Positions 35,236-45,700 are shown, counted from the first letter of the stretch. The stretch is 64,000 nt of DNA from Tellurirhabdus bombi (GCF_021484805.1 NZ_CP090557.1:2988001-3052000); one strand, 5' to 3'. Numbers and translations: made by a program. The notes: generated by a model from the letters alone, not told the origin.

Positions 35236-35880
35236 TCAGTTTTGTCTAACTGAGTCCAAGTCGCCGAACCAGTGGGTCAAAATTTCATTAATTTCTTTTT
35301 TATTGAACGTAGTTGAATTTCGTCTTGATTTGAGATAATTCTCTCTTGTCATTTTCTCGGCAACTTGCCCAACTGTTTGGACATCAAGTTCGTTGCCCAA
35401 TTGATAGGCGATCCGAAATCCAGCGAGTGAAAATATAAGTCCTGCCAGTCCGACTTGCCAATTAAAGCCAAATCCAAAAAAAGACGCGAGAAGTAAAATT
35501 CCAAGCGTCATTGTTACCCAATCTGGGGGTCGTAGGATGTTTAGTTTGAAGCCTAAATACTCTTCCAATTGGTTTACCCTTAAACGTCTGCTTTCTAGCG
35601 GCAAAAAGTCTTCAAGCAAAGAGTTAGTTGAGATTGACTTTTTGTCAATTTGAATGGTTGCTGAAATGGCATCGCGTAGTTTATAGAATGCCTGCTGGCT
35701 GGTGCAATCGGCCGAATTGTCAAGTTGAATTTTGGCTGCGATGTGGTCGCAAAGTTGTCCAAAGGTTGTAAGGTGCACTAGTTCGGTATATCCAAACTTA
35801 AGGTCGAATGACTTCTCAGCTTTTACAAGTAAGTCTTCAATATCTTCGGAGTCGATATCTTTAAGCTCGTAGTCTATCAT
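35236..35880 (-). CDS. hypothetical two-helix membrane protein with acyl-carrier-like segments
   Basis: A 214-residue protein from ATG 35880; a longer frame to 35919 has a low-complexity start. Residues about 8-50 look like an acyl-carrier-protein helical fold (DSEDIEDLLVKAEKSF, TTFGQLCDHIAAKI) but the phosphopantetheine Ser motif is missing. Two membrane helices follow at about 122-138 and 141-158, then a second short segment of similar style (VQTVGQVAEKM). No function is known to me. By eye its base composition is more AT-rich than the housekeeping genes, hinting at a different history. It converges with the GT2 gene and has no obvious partner. Confidence 0.7.
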   Translation of the reverse strand: MIDYELKDIDSEDIEDLLVKAEKSFDLKFGYTELVHLTTFGQLCDHIAAKIQLDNSADCTSQQAFYKLRDAISATIQIDKKSISTNSLLEDFLPLESRRLRVNQLEEYLGFKLNILRPPDWVTMTLGILLLASFFGFGFNWQVGLAGLIFSLAGFRIAYQLGNELDVQTVGQVAEKMTRENYLKSRRNSTTFNKKEINEILTHWFGDLDSVRQN

Positions 35881-36060
35881 AGCATCGGTAGCGTTAAATG
35901 CCCGCCCGCCTTGTGCCATACCTTCTTCAACGCAGCTAAGCCAGCCCTCAAAATACGAAAATAACCTACAAAAGATCTAACGGGCGTTTGAGGTTTTAAA
36001 GCTCTTCCCACCCTGACTAGGAATCTATTGTATGAGGCTCTATGCAACCCAGCACCAAAC

Positions 36061-36096
36061 AAAAAAGCCAGCAACGAGAGCGTTGCTGACTTTTTT
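36061..36096 (-). terminator. intrinsic terminator of the TonB-like small protein gene
   Basis: An 11-bp stem with one G-U pair (agccagcaacg / cgttgctgact) around agag, flanked by A6 and T6. On the minus strand it lies just after the stop at 36115 and ends in a U-run; it may also work on the plus strand. Confidence 0.85.
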
Positions 36097-36114
36097 AGTT
36101 ACGGATACTGTCAA

Positions 36115-36468
36115 TTAGTTGGCCATTTGGAAACGAACCCGAGCGTAATAGTCCTCATTCGTGTTCTGAGCGGTCAACAATTTTTTGCCGTTCAACTGTT
36201 TCTGTAAGGAGTTGCTCAATTTGTTGGTTCCGCCAAAAACTTGTAAAACCTGAACCTGATTGGCATCATCAACCCGAAAGTGGATGATCACTTCGCCACC
36301 ACGAGTTTGTGATTTCAAGACATTTGATTTGTAAACCAGAGATGTAAGCTCGTTTTCTAGTTTAACCTGTTCAACTGATTTAATATAAGTGGCAGTCGGA
36401 TTAGCGGCTGATACGGTACCTGCAAACAGCATAGCACCCAAAGCGAAAAGCATTATTAACTTTTTCAT
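36115..36468 (-). CDS. small secreted protein, TonB C-terminal-like
   Basis: A 117-residue exported protein with a clear signal peptide (MKKLIMLFALGAMLFAGTVSA). The mature part resembles the TonB C-terminal fold (GEVIIHFRVDDANQVQVLQV, then YYARVRFQM) found in many short Bacteroidota periplasmic proteins. It lacks the membrane anchor and proline-rich spacer of a true TonB, so it is not an energy transducer by itself. A monocistronic gene with its own terminator. Confidence 0.78.
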   Translation of the reverse strand: MKKLIMLFALGAMLFAGTVSAANPTATYIKSVEQVKLENELTSLVYKSNVLKSQTRGGEVIIHFRVDDANQVQVLQVFGGTNKLSNSLQKQLNGKKLLTAQNTNEDYYARVRFQMAN

Positions 36469-36870
36469 GTTTCTGTGTGGTTGTATTATTTTAACATCAC
36501 AAATGTACTTTATAAAGCCAAATAATATTTGGTATATACATAAGTGGTTATTAATGAGGTCAGCATGTTATAGGAGCTGATGAGTGGATTTGTTAATAAA
36601 TATAACTTTTTTATTCCAAATAATATATTGTAATAGTTCAAATTTTAATAATCTAGATCTATTTTTTCTTGTATATTACTGATAGTTAATGCATTATATT
36701 AATGTAGTGATCTTTTGATTTATTATTGAAGCTCTTGTCGAGAGTGTGTAAAAATAGTATTAATTGGATTAAAGATAGATTTATCTGATTAAGTATAAAT
36801 TGAAAGCTATTAAATAGGAATAAAAAAAGCCCATTCATTGAATGGGCTTTTAGAAAAGATAAGACTAATC
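36469..36870. other. AT-rich intergenic region upstream of the small secreted protein
   Basis: This 402-bp stretch contains the promoter region of the 36115 gene and, at its far end, the mdh terminator (36822-36851). The rest is very AT-rich with no ORF, RNA gene or repeat that I can support. Confidence 0.5.
36822..36851 (-). terminator. intrinsic terminator of mdh
   Basis: An 11-bp perfect stem (aaaagcccatt / aatgggctttt) with a 5-nt loop, preceded by A residues that read as a U-run on the minus strand, 20 bp after the mdh stop. Confidence 0.9.
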
Positions 36871-37806
36871 TTAGAGTTCGAGCGTATCCAACACGTTATT
36901 CATGCTCCGAACGGCATCGGCAGACTTACTGAAAGCAGCCTGTTCTTCTTCATTCAGTTTGTAATCGATGATTTCTTCCCAGCCATTGCGGCCAATGACA
37001 ACCGGCACACCCAGACAGATATCGGATTGGCCATACTCGCCGTCCAAAGCTACGGAGCAAGGGAAAATGTGCTTCTGGTCCCGGATGATGCTTTCTACCA
37101 GGGCCGATACCGCCGCACCCGGCGCATACCAGGCTGAGGTACCGATCAGCTTCGTTAGAGTCGCGCCCCCAACCATCGTATCCGCTGCGACTTTTTGCAA
37201 CGTTTCGTCATCAAGGAACTGACTAACGGGAACCCCGTTGCGCGTAGCCAAACGCGTCAAAGGAATCATGGTGGTGTCGCCGTGGCCACCAACTACAGTT
37301 CCGTGAATATCGTTCGGAGGACAATTTAAGGCCAGTGACAAATACGTCTTGAAACGAGCCGAATCCAGGATACCACCCATACCGATAATCTTGTTTTTCG
37401 GCAGCCCTGAGGTTTTCAACGTCAGGTACGTCATGGTGTCCATTGGATTGGATACAATGATGATAATAGCTTCAGGTGAATACGTTAAAATATTTTCCGT
37501 AACACCTTTGACGATTTTTGCGTTAGTGCCAATAAGGTCCTCACGGGTCATGCCGGGCTTGCGTGGTAGACCCGATGTAATAACGACAACATCCGAATTG
37601 GCTGTTAATTCGTAGTTATTAGTGGAACCTGTAATCTTAGTATCGAAACCTGCTAACGTAGCCGTTTGAAACATGTCCAGTGCCTTGCCTTCGCTAAGCC
37701 CTTCTTTGATGTCGAGCAGAACAACCTCTTCGGCTAGTTCGCAGCGGGCAATATTATCAGCACATGTTGCGCCAACAGCACCGGCACCTACAACAGTAAT
37801 TTTCAT
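36871..37806 (-). CDS. mdh: malate dehydrogenase
   Basis: A 311-residue NAD-dependent malate dehydrogenase of the lactate-dehydrogenase-like class, interconverting malate and oxaloacetate in the TCA cycle. The Rossmann motif GAGAVG is at 7-12. Substrate arginines R82 and R88 (LPRKPGMTRED) and R151 and the catalytic H175 (GGHGD) are present; Arg at position 82 rather than Gln argues for malate over lactate. The length is typical. Monocistronic, with a promoter element at 37855-37862 and its own terminator. Confidence 0.96.
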   Translation of the reverse strand: MKITVVGAGAVGATCADNIARCELAEEVVLLDIKEGLSEGKALDMFQTATLAGFDTKITGSTNNYELTANSDVVVITSGLPRKPGMTREDLIGTNAKIVKGVTENILTYSPEAIIIIVSNPMDTMTYLTLKTSGLPKNKIIGMGGILDSARFKTYLSLALNCPPNDIHGTVVGGHGDTTMIPLTRLATRNGVPVSQFLDDETLQKVAADTMVGGATLTKLIGTSAWYAPGAAVSALVESIIRDQKHIFPCSVALDGEYGQSDICLGVPVVIGRNGWEEIIDYKLNEEEQAAFSKSADAVRSMNNVLDTLEL

Positions 37807-37854
37807 AGAATTACAGTTTTAATCAATGAAAAAGTTGGGTAAATGATATTGAGG

Positions 37855-37862
37855 CAAAAATA
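37855..37862 (-). promoter_or_regulatory. putative -7 element of the mdh promoter
   Basis: TATTTTTG on the minus strand matches the Bacteroidota consensus TAnnTTTG, about 50 bp before the mdh ATG. No TTG -33 element at ideal spacing was found, so support is partial. Confidence 0.4.
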
Positions 37863-37975
37863 GAAGAGAAACTGACTATACCCGTGGTTTTTTTTAAAAG
37901 GGTACACTTTTCTTCTAAAAAAAATGTTACTATGAGCAAAAGATAATCCTTATTCTTGGACGGATTTAACTGACG

Positions 37976-38407
37976 ATGGCAAATAACACACTGTTAACTC
38001 GGGTATTAAGTTCTATTTTTTTTCGTAAGTCAGCCGGTAAGGCTTCGCGCTATGTGCGGAGTAGTAAAAGTTTGTTTGAGCTAATCAATAAAGTCGCTAC
38101 CAAAACGAGCGATCTGGGCGTAACGGGTAGCTATTCGGCCGCAAAAGACCAGGTAGGGCTGCTAGTGCGCATGGTCCGAGCCTACGCCAAAGGCGAATAC
38201 AAGGCCATTCCGCAGAAAAGTTTGCTGTCTGTGGTGGCGGTGTTGCTGTATTTTATCAATCCGTTTGACCTGATCCTGGACGTACTGCCAGTGATTGGAT
38301 TTGCCGACGACGTTGCTTTGCTTCTGTGGCTTGTTAATTCAATTGGCAGTGATATTGAGAAATTCCGGATTTGGGAAGAAGACCGGAAGACAATTAAAAT
38401 TAGCTAA
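37976..38407 (+). CDS. YkvA family protein (DUF1232)
   Basis: A 143-residue protein with a DUF1232 region at about 75-120 (YFINPFDLILDVLPVIGFADD), a short amphipathic or membrane segment typical of YkvA-like proteins. The N-terminal half is basic and helical. Family function is unknown, though a membrane-associated role is assumed. It is upstream of tatA, but tatA has its own promoter element. Confidence 0.88.
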   Translation: MANNTLLTRVLSSIFFRKSAGKASRYVRSSKSLFELINKVATKTSDLGVTGSYSAAKDQVGLLVRMVRAYAKGEYKAIPQKSLLSVVAVLLYFINPFDLILDVLPVIGFADDVALLLWLVNSIGSDIEKFRIWEEDRKTIKIS

Positions 38408-38446
38408 AAAAACAGGTACGCAGTCAATTAGAATTTTGTTTTTTCT

Positions 38447-38454
38447 TACTTTTG
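38447..38454 (+). promoter_or_regulatory. putative -7 element of the tatA promoter
   Basis: TACTTTTG is an exact TAnnTTTG match, 28 bp before the tatA ATG. The upstream TTG is too close for a normal -33, so this is a half-supported promoter. Confidence 0.4.
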
Positions 38455-38481
38455 TATATACTTTTCTAAACGCAGGTTATC

Positions 38482-38685
38482 ATGGAATTATTGACCATTT
38501 TTGCTTTCTTGGGCTCGTTAGGCGGAACTGAACTGTTGTTGATCGGTTTGGTTATTCTGCTATTTTTTGGCGCAAAACGCATCCCAGAACTAATGAAGGG
38601 TCTGGGCAAAGGCATCCGTGAGTTCAAAGACGCTACGAACGATGTCCGTCAGAACATTGAAGATGGCATGAAAGACACGAAATAA
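38482..38685 (+). CDS. tatA: Sec-independent translocase subunit TatA/E
   Basis: A 67-residue TatA-type protein: a short N-terminal membrane helix (about 14-31, [15 protein letters not shown]), the hinge [14 protein letters not shown] and an amphipathic helix followed by an acidic tail. It forms the twin-arginine protein-conducting pore with TatC, which is not in this window. The length is normal for Bacteroidota. A terminator-like hairpin (38746-38787) separates it from gatA. Confidence 0.95.
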   Translation: MELLTIFAFLGSLGGTELLLIGLVILLFFGAKRIPELMKGLGKGIREFKDATNDVRQNIEDGMKDTK

Positions 38686-38745
38686 GGTACGAATTATTGA
38701 TGAAAAGTAAGCTGCTTTTCGCTTTAATTCCGAACTAGTATTTAG

Positions 38746-38787
38746 ACAACAGAGTAGCCCAAGGGTGGTTGCTCTGTTGTTGCTTTT
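38746..38787 (+). terminator. terminator after tatA
   Basis: The arms acaacagag (38746-38754) and ctctgttgt (38772-38780) pair, with additional GC pairing inside (gccc/gggt), then a T-rich tail (tgcttttt). It lies upstream of the chosen gatA start, which argues against the longer gatA frame. Confidence 0.75.
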
Positions 38788-38804
38788 TCCACCTACCTAA
38801 GTGC

Positions 38805-40247
38805 ATGATGCCCGTAACGCTTTACCATTCTCTATCTTCTATCCAGGCTGATCTGGCTTCTGGCGCCGTAACGTGCCGACAACTCGTTGACTATTATCTA
38901 GATCGTATTCAGCAAAATCAGCATTTGAATGCTTTCGTGGCCGTGTATGCCGACGAAGCCCGACAACGTGCCGAAGCAGTGGACCAGCGGCTGAAAGAAG
39001 GAAAGGCAGGACGGTTGGCAGGCATGGTATTGGGGATAAAAGATGTGCTGAGCTACAAAGATCACGGTGTGCAGGCAGGCAGCAACATGCTATCTGGCTT
39101 CGAAGCTCAATTCACAGCAACTGCGGTCCAACGCCTCATCGACGAAGATGCGATCATTATCGGGCGGCAGAACTGCGATGAGTTTGCGATGGGGTCCTCC
39201 AACGAAAATTCGGCCTATGGACCTGCGCGAAACGCTGCTGATCCTGAGCGTGTTCCGGGCGGATCGTCGGGCGGCTCGGCAGTAGCGGTGCAGGCCGATT
39301 TGTGCCTGGCCTCAATCGGGAGCGATACGGGAGGATCCGTGCGTCAACCCGCCGCATTTTGTGGCGTCATCGGTTTGAAACCTACTTACGGACGCATCTC
39401 GCGCTGGGGACTTATTGCCTACGCTTCCTCTTTTGATTGCATTGGGCCCATAACACGTTCGGTTGAAGACGCGGCACTTTTGCTCGAAATCATGGCGGGA
39501 GCCGATGACTTTGACAGCACTGTGTCACAAAGCCCCGTTCCGGCTTATTCAAAGCAAGCAGCTTCTGAGCGTCCTTTGCGTATTGCATACCTGCGTGAAG
39601 GCGTTGAAAGTGAGGGTGTTGACGAAACGATACGCCAGCAAACGATTGCCATGCTGGATCAGCTTCGGGCACAAGGGCACGTTGTTGAGCCAGTAACATT
39701 CCCTCTTCTAAAACACATTCTGCCTACTTATTATATTTTGACAACGGCCGAAGCGAGTTCCAACCTCTCCCGCTTCGACGGCGTTCGCTATGGCCATCGC
39801 AGCCAGACGGCTACTGATCTGGAATCGCTTTACAAAAAATCGCGTACGGAAGGCTTCGGCGACGAAGTGCGGCGGCGTATCATATTGGGTACTTTTGCGT
39901 TAAGTTCCAGTTATTATGATGCTTATTATACGAAAGCACAGCAGGTTCGACGTTTAATTAAGGAATATACCGATCAGTTGTTTGCAAACTACGATTTGTT
40001 AGCAACTCCCGTTACGCCAACAACGGCTTTCCGGATTGGCGAGAAAACCAGCGATCCCTTGCAGATGTACCTGGCTGATATTTTTACCGTGCAGGCAAAT
40101 GTGGTGGGTTATCCGGCCATTGCCATCCCGAACGGAACGGATGAAAAGGGGCTTCCTATTGGCTTTCAGATGATGGCAGCACCCTTCCGGGAAAGCGATT
40201 TACTGGCCGCCGCGAACCAACTAGTAGCGCAGCCGGTCAATAGCTAA
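38805..40247 (+). CDS. gatA: aspartyl/glutamyl-tRNA amidotransferase subunit A
   Basis: A 480-residue amidase-signature enzyme that, in the GatCAB complex, supplies ammonia to convert Glu-tRNA(Gln) or Asp-tRNA(Asn). The Ser-cisSer-Lys triad is complete and at the classical numbering K79, S154, S178 when ATG 38805 is used (GIKDVLS, GGSSGGSA, DTGGSVRQPA). The frame opens at 38769 but that would begin inside a terminator. An ATG one codon later (38808) is also possible. gatB and gatC are not in the window. Confidence 0.95.
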   Translation: MMPVTLYHSLSSIQADLASGAVTCRQLVDYYLDRIQQNQHLNAFVAVYADEARQRAEAVDQRLKEGKAGRLAGMVLGIKDVLSYKDHGVQAGSNMLSGFEAQFTATAVQRLIDEDAIIIGRQNCDEFAMGSSNENSAYGPARNAADPERVPGGSSGGSAVAVQADLCLASIGSDTGGSVRQPAAFCGVIGLKPTYGRISRWGLIAYASSFDCIGPITRSVEDAALLLEIMAGADDFDSTVSQSPVPAYSKQAASERPLRIAYLREGVESEGVDETIRQQTIAMLDQLRAQGHVVEPVTFPLLKHILPTYYILTTAEASSNLSRFDGVRYGHRSQTATDLESLYKKSRTEGFGDEVRRRIILGTFALSSSYYDAYYTKAQQVRRLIKEYTDQLFANYDLLATPVTPTTAFRIGEKTSDPLQMYLADIFTVQANVVGYPAIAIPNGTDEKGLPIGFQMMAAPFRESDLLAAANQLVAQPVNS

Positions 40248-40338
40248 TCGCGGAATGAGTTGGCTCCTTCCAAAAAAAGTACCATTTTTAGGCCGGTTTA
40301 TCTTTACTTGACCTATTTGAAGAACTAAAACTTAACTC

Positions 40339-41907
40339 ATGTCGAACCTGAACAAGACCCTGCGCAGTCTCCGACAGATTGGAATTGTTGTTTTTGCAAT
40401 GAGCGTAGGCTCCACGGCCTGGGCGCTCCAAGTTCCCGCCGACACAAGCCAGGCAGTTGCCGATACGCTGGAAGAAGAAGTGAACGTCATTCTTGTTCAG
40501 GACGTGCCAACAGTTCCAGCAGAATTGTTGAAAAAGCGGTTGGCAGGTCTTGAAAAGACGATTCCACTTACTTATAACAAGAGTGTGCATGGTTTTGTTG
40601 ACTTTTTTACCTTTCGCAAGCCAAGTTATTCCCAGAAATTTCTGGAGCGGATTCCCATGTTTTTTCCGCTTTACGAACGGTATCTGGAGCATTATGGAAT
40701 GCCCGACGAACTAAAATACCTGTCCATTGTGGAGTCGTCCCTGGTACCCAAAGCTGTTTCAGTAGCAAGCGCGGGCGGTCTTTGGCAGTTTATGCCCGGT
40801 ACGGGTCGGGACATGGGGCTTTATCAGGACGAGTATATTGATGAGCGGATGGATCCTGTTAAGTCTACCGACGCGGCTTGCCGTTATTTGAGGGATTTAT
40901 ACCGAATTTTCAATGATTGGCACCTAGCGCTGGCTGCCTACAACAGTGGTCCCGGAACTGTCAAACGGGCCATGCGCCGTTCGGGTGGGGACTCATTCTG
41001 GACCATCTACGACTACTTGCCAAAGGAAACCCGTGCGTATGTTCCGCAGTTCATCGCCTTGAATTATGTGATGAATTACGCCAATGATCACGGGATTTAT
41101 GCCGCCAATCCCCAATACACCATTCCCTGCGACACCATTCATGTGAACAGCTATTTTTGTCTGCAAAAGTTCTCCAAGTTTACCAGCATCCCACTGGAAG
41201 ATTTGCAGAAAATGAATCCGTGTCTGGTGACGACCATTTTGCCGGAACATACTCGGAATTTTGTTTTGCGGGTGCCAACAGACCGGTTCGATTACTTCAA
41301 AGCCAATCGCAAATACATCATGGATTCGGTTACTGTTTTGCCAACCATGACGCCTAATATGTTACTGGCAACGGCAGAAAACTATACGGATGATACCAAT
41401 GGTTCCTTGAAAAAACGTGATTGGTTTCCCTTTACGGATTCCAACGAACAGCAATCGGTACGGGTAGTCGTTGCGGCCAATTCAATCGTCGAAGAAGGTG
41501 CAGACCTCGAAGAGGTTATTCAGAAAAAGCCCCGGAAGGTGATTCATACCGTTAAGCGGGGCGAAGTGATGGACCGGATTGCGCAGAAATATGACATTGA
41601 CGTTTACGATCTAAAAGCCTGGAATCGCCTGAAATCAGCTCGGCTGACGGTGGGGCAGAAGCTAGTGATCCTGCGCGAAGCTAGTCCGGCTAATAAATCG
41701 CTGGCGAAGAAAGAAAGCGTAGAGAAAGAAGAAGTAGTGGCCCGGAAAACGAGAGAATACAAACCTCGTTATCATACCGTACAGCAGGGCGATACGCTCT
41801 GGAATATTTCGAAACGCTACGGGGGCGTCTCAGTAGAGGATCTTAAAAAATTGAATAATATCAAAGACGAAACGCTAAAAGCTGGCCAGAAAATTATTGT
41901 TGGCTGA
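40339..41907 (+). CDS. MltD-like lytic transglycosylase with two LysM domains
   Basis: A 522-residue cell-wall enzyme cleaving peptidoglycan glycan strands. The N-terminal hydrophobic segment (about 12-29) ending near AWA is a signal peptide or anchor. The SLT domain spans about 115-235 with catalytic E132 (SIVESSLVPKAVS), GLWQFMPGTG and AAYNSGPG. LysM modules lie at about 397-441 and 478-521 and bind peptidoglycan. A Lys/Glu-rich linker joins the two LysM units. It is monocistronic with a strong terminator. Confidence 0.93.
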   Translation: MSNLNKTLRSLRQIGIVVFAMSVGSTAWALQVPADTSQAVADTLEEEVNVILVQDVPTVPAELLKKRLAGLEKTIPLTYNKSVHGFVDFFTFRKPSYSQKFLERIPMFFPLYERYLEHYGMPDELKYLSIVESSLVPKAVSVASAGGLWQFMPGTGRDMGLYQDEYIDERMDPVKSTDAACRYLRDLYRIFNDWHLALAAYNSGPGTVKRAMRRSGGDSFWTIYDYLPKETRAYVPQFIALNYVMNYANDHGIYAANPQYTIPCDTIHVNSYFCLQKFSKFTSIPLEDLQKMNPCLVTTILPEHTRNFVLRVPTDRFDYFKANRKYIMDSVTVLPTMTPNMLLATAENYTDDTNGSLKKRDWFPFTDSNEQQSVRVVVAANSIVEEGADLEEVIQKKPRKVIHTVKRGEVMDRIAQKYDIDVYDLKAWNRLKSARLTVGQKLVILREASPANKSLAKKESVEKEEVVARKTREYKPRYHTVQQGDTLWNISKRYGGVSVEDLKKLNNIKDETLKAGQKIIVG

Positions 41908-41935
41908 TGGCTATTCAAGTCTGAATTAGAAAAGC

Positions 41936-41976
41936 AAAACCCACGACAACGCTTTCGGATGTCGTGGGTTTTGTGT
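41936..41976 (+). terminator. intrinsic terminator after the transglycosylase gene
   Basis: A 13-bp perfect stem (41936-41948 / 41960-41972; aaaacccacgaca and its complement) with an 11-nt loop; the right arm itself ends in TTTT. Confidence 0.9.
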
Positions 41977-42024
41977 ATATTTATTGGCCAGAGAATTTTA
42001 TTTTAAAGAGGTTTTACGCATACC

Positions 42025-42615
42025 ATGATTGCTTATATCAACGGCACACTCGCCCATAAAGACCCTACTTTTGTCATTGTGGAAGCGAATGGCCTGGGTT
42101 ACGAAATACACATTTCTCTCTATACGTCCACCATTCTGCCGGGCGTGAATGAAAAAGTTAAGTTATATACCTATCAGCACATTCGGGAAGACATTCAGGC
42201 TTTGTACGGTTTTGGGGAAACCGATGAAAAACAGCTTTTCATGGATTTGATCAGTGTCTCCGGAATAGGACCTAATACGGCCCTGGTCATGCTTTCTACT
42301 TTGCCTCCCGTCGAACTTCGGTCGGCGATTTTGATGGAAAATGTGAAAGCCATTCAGGCCATTAAAGGAATCGGAGCAAAAACAGCCCAGCGGGTAATTC
42401 TCGAACTGCGTGACAAACTGAAAAAGGCAGGCATCACTGCGCAAGCCATTCCTAATTATCGGGTAGCGGCAAATCCAGCGCGCGAAGAAGCCCTGGCGGC
42501 CTTAACGACGCTCGGTATTGCCAAACCTGTGGCCGAGAAAAGCATCGATGCCATTCTGAAGCGCGAGGGCGATAACATCAGCGTAGAACAGCTAATCCGG
42601 CTGGCACTTCGGTAA
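42025..42615 (+). CDS. ruvA: Holliday junction DNA helicase subunit RuvA
   Basis: A 196-residue RuvA. The N-terminal OB-fold (MIAYINGTLAHKDPT, YEIHISLYTS) is followed by tandem helix-hairpin-helix motifs (SVSGIGPNTALVML and AIKGIGAKTAQRVI) and a C-terminal UBA-like domain III (EEALAALTTLGI) that contacts RuvB. It binds four-way junctions and targets the RuvB motor during recombination and repair. Length is typical. ruvB and ruvC are not in the window. Confidence 0.96.
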   Translation: MIAYINGTLAHKDPTFVIVEANGLGYEIHISLYTSTILPGVNEKVKLYTYQHIREDIQALYGFGETDEKQLFMDLISVSGIGPNTALVMLSTLPPVELRSAILMENVKAIQAIKGIGAKTAQRVILELRDKLKKAGITAQAIPNYRVAANPAREEALAALTTLGIAKPVAEKSIDAILKREGDNISVEQLIRLALR

Positions 42616-42795
42616 AAACCTTTGGCCAGTTGTAACTTTTTGCGAAATTGCTGTCTGATAATATGTCGGGAATCTGTAGTATTATATTTTGTTTCCGATA
42701 AAGAAAAAAAATTATTCCAATAGACTATTATTGCCGAGTATTCCGTTGGATGTAAGAAGCCTCCCGAATTTAAAATTCTATTTCCGCTGAACATT

Positions 42796-45700
42796 TTGTA
42801 CTTACTTTCGTTGCCATTAATTAAGTACCCTCGACGGAGACGATGGCTGTCGGCTATAAGCTGGCCAAGCCTTTGGATGGCTATTTTTGGAGCTGTTGCT
42901 GCTGACTTTGAGGCTTTGGCTCAAAACGCACCCCGGCGGCCTTCAACTCCGGCGGACACCATTGCTCGTGCCCGTCAGGATAGCCTGCGCGCTACGCGTT
43001 CAGCCGCGCGACGCCCGACGGTGCGCTGGAGTGACCGCTATACGAGCCGTTATTCCAGTCAGGTACCCCGCTCGCCATTTATTCTGCGTGATCCACGATC
43101 TGTATATTCCGATATTCAGCTGGATTCGCTGGGACGTTTGTTGGTCAACGAACGAATCAGCGCGCGGCCCGATGCTACCCGCACGACGCCCGCAACGCCC
43201 AGTGTGGCTGCTCCGCCAGTGCCGCCTACTTCGGGCAGTGGCCTGCCTTTCCGGCCCGCCGAAACCATTCCGTATGAAGACTACAACCGGATGCAGAACC
43301 AGCGCGTTCGGCAAAGCATTTGGCGTGAATACAGCGCAAGAGGCGATGGCCAAAGCGCCGTTAGTGGCCGGGGCCTGGTTCCAAAACTGGAATTGCCTCC
43401 CGTCATTGATCGTTTATTCGGCGGAAACCTGATCGACTTTAAACCAAACGGTTTTGTGACGCTGGATTTTGGGTACCTGCACCAGTTTATCGATAATCCA
43501 GCCATTCCGGTGCGGCAACGCAAATCGGGAAACTTCATCTTCAACGAACAGATCAATATTAACTTTAACGGTAAAATCGGTGAACGACTTGGGTTGATGG
43601 CCAACTTCGATACAAAGGCCAGCTTCAACTTTGAGAACATGCTCAAGCTGAATTACCGCCCGAATGTTCCGAATTTGCCGACTTTACCGGGTGTCAGCAC
43701 CCCCAGTTTGCCGGGACTTAGTGCGCCCGGTTTAAATAATCCGCTTCAGCAGCCGACTACGCCGCAGTTTCAGGCGCAGGATGCCAGCATCATTCAGGGT
43801 ATCGAAGCCGGAAATATTAGCTGGCCGTTGAGCAGCCAGCTGATTCCTGGCGTTCAAAACCTGTTTGGTCTTAAAACCCAGCTTCGGTTTGGCAAACTGT
43901 ATGCCACAATGGTATTTTCGCAGCAACGGTCGCGGCAGGAAGAAATTTTGTTGCGGGGCGGCTCGTTGCTGCGGCCTTTTGAGATTCGGGTGGATAATTA
44001 CGACGAAAACCGCCACTTCTTTCTTTCGCAGTTTTTCCGGAATAATTACGAAAACTCCCTGAGGTCATTGCCGCAGGTTACTTCGGGCGTAACCATTACG
44101 CGTTTGGAGGTTTACGTGACTAACCGAACCAATACCACCGAAAGTTTACGGAATATCGTTGGTTTTGGGGACTTGGGGGAATCGACCCAACTGAACCAGC
44201 CTAACCCTTCACTTCAACCCATTCAACCCAACCGAGCGGCGGACAACCAGACCAACGGCTTATACGACAGGCTGCGTGTCAACGACGATGTGCGCCAGGC
44301 AGATCGGGCAGCGAACACCCTCGAAGGAACGTTTGGCTTACAGAAAGGGACAGGGTATGAAGTGTTGCGCGGTGCTAAACGACTCACTGACCGCGATTAT
44401 AAATTCCAGCCTGAATTGGGATATATCTCCCTGATTACGCCGCTTCGAAACGACGAAGTATTGGCGGTGGCCTATGAATATACGTACCGTGGGCAGCGGT
44501 ATCAGGTTGGGGAATTAACCGAGAATTATCAGAATCGGCGGGAAGATGAAACCATTCTCCTAAAGCTCTTGAAGTCATCAACCATTCGGAACAACACGCA
44601 GTTGCCGATGTGGAACCTGATGATGAAAAACATCTACAACCTGAATACTTCGCAGATCAACCGGCAGAACTTTCAGTTGCGGATTGTGTACAAAGATGAC
44701 CTGACGGGCATCGACAACCCGAACTTGCAGGAAGGACAAAATCTGGTAAATCGGCCATTGGTGCAGGTTTTGAATCTGGATCGACTGAACCCACAGAATG
44801 ATATTCAGCCAGATGGAAACTTCGATTTTGTTGATAATTACACCATTGACAGCCGCTATGGACGCGTGATTTTCCCCGTTCTAGAGCCTTTTGGGTCTTT
44901 TCTGGAAAGTCAGTTTACGGCGGAAGAACAGGCGCTAAAGGCAAAATACGTCTACAACGAGCTGTACCGTACGACCCTGGCCGATGCCCAACAGATTGCG
45001 GCTAAAAATAAATTTTTCCTTCGAGGAAGCTTTCAGTCATTTGGCAGCGGGCCCGTCAATTTGCCGTATGGAGTTGACGAAAAATCCGTTCAGGTACTCG
45101 TTGGAAACGTACCGCTAACAGCTGGCGTCGATTTTGCCGTGGAGCCTTCTACCGGTTCAATCCGGTTTCTGAACGAAAGTTTGTTAAATTCAGGCCAGGA
45201 CATTCGGGTTCGGTATGAGCGCCCTGATTTGTTCCAGAATCAAATTCGGCGCCTTTTCGGTACGCGGCTCGACTACCGGCTCAATCCAGATATTAACCTG
45301 GGGATGACGGCCATGGCCATGCGCGAAACGCCAGCCGGTTACCTTACCCGGGTAGGCATTGGGAATGAGCCAATTAATAATACAATCATTGGATTTGATG
45401 CCAATATTCGGAAAGAATCGCGCTTCCTGACAAAGTTCATGGATGGTTTGCCTTTTGTGCAGACCAAAGAGCCGTCGGCAGTTGCGTTTCAGGGTGAAGT
45501 TGCCCAGTTAATTCCGGGGGTGGCTCCGCGCACGAACAACAATTCATTTATTGATGATTTTGAAGCGGCCCGCACCATCTTCGACATGACCCGGCAGCCA
45601 ACCCGCTGGCGATTAGGAGCTACGCCGCTGGCTTTCCCGCAAGGCTCGACGGCCAACTCACTGGAATATGCCTACCGACGGGCAAAAATATCGGTGTACA

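Noticed and set aside
34709-35338. A 209-codon plus-strand frame overlapping the GT2 gene and the next intergenic region
   Set aside because: It is out of frame with the GT2 gene, has no domain, and overlaps the convergent gene at 35236; its translation looks random.
35877-36074. A 65-codon minus-strand frame upstream of the two-helix hypothetical protein
   Set aside because: No start context or conserved motif and low-complexity basic content; its stop overlaps the next start. Treated as non-coding.
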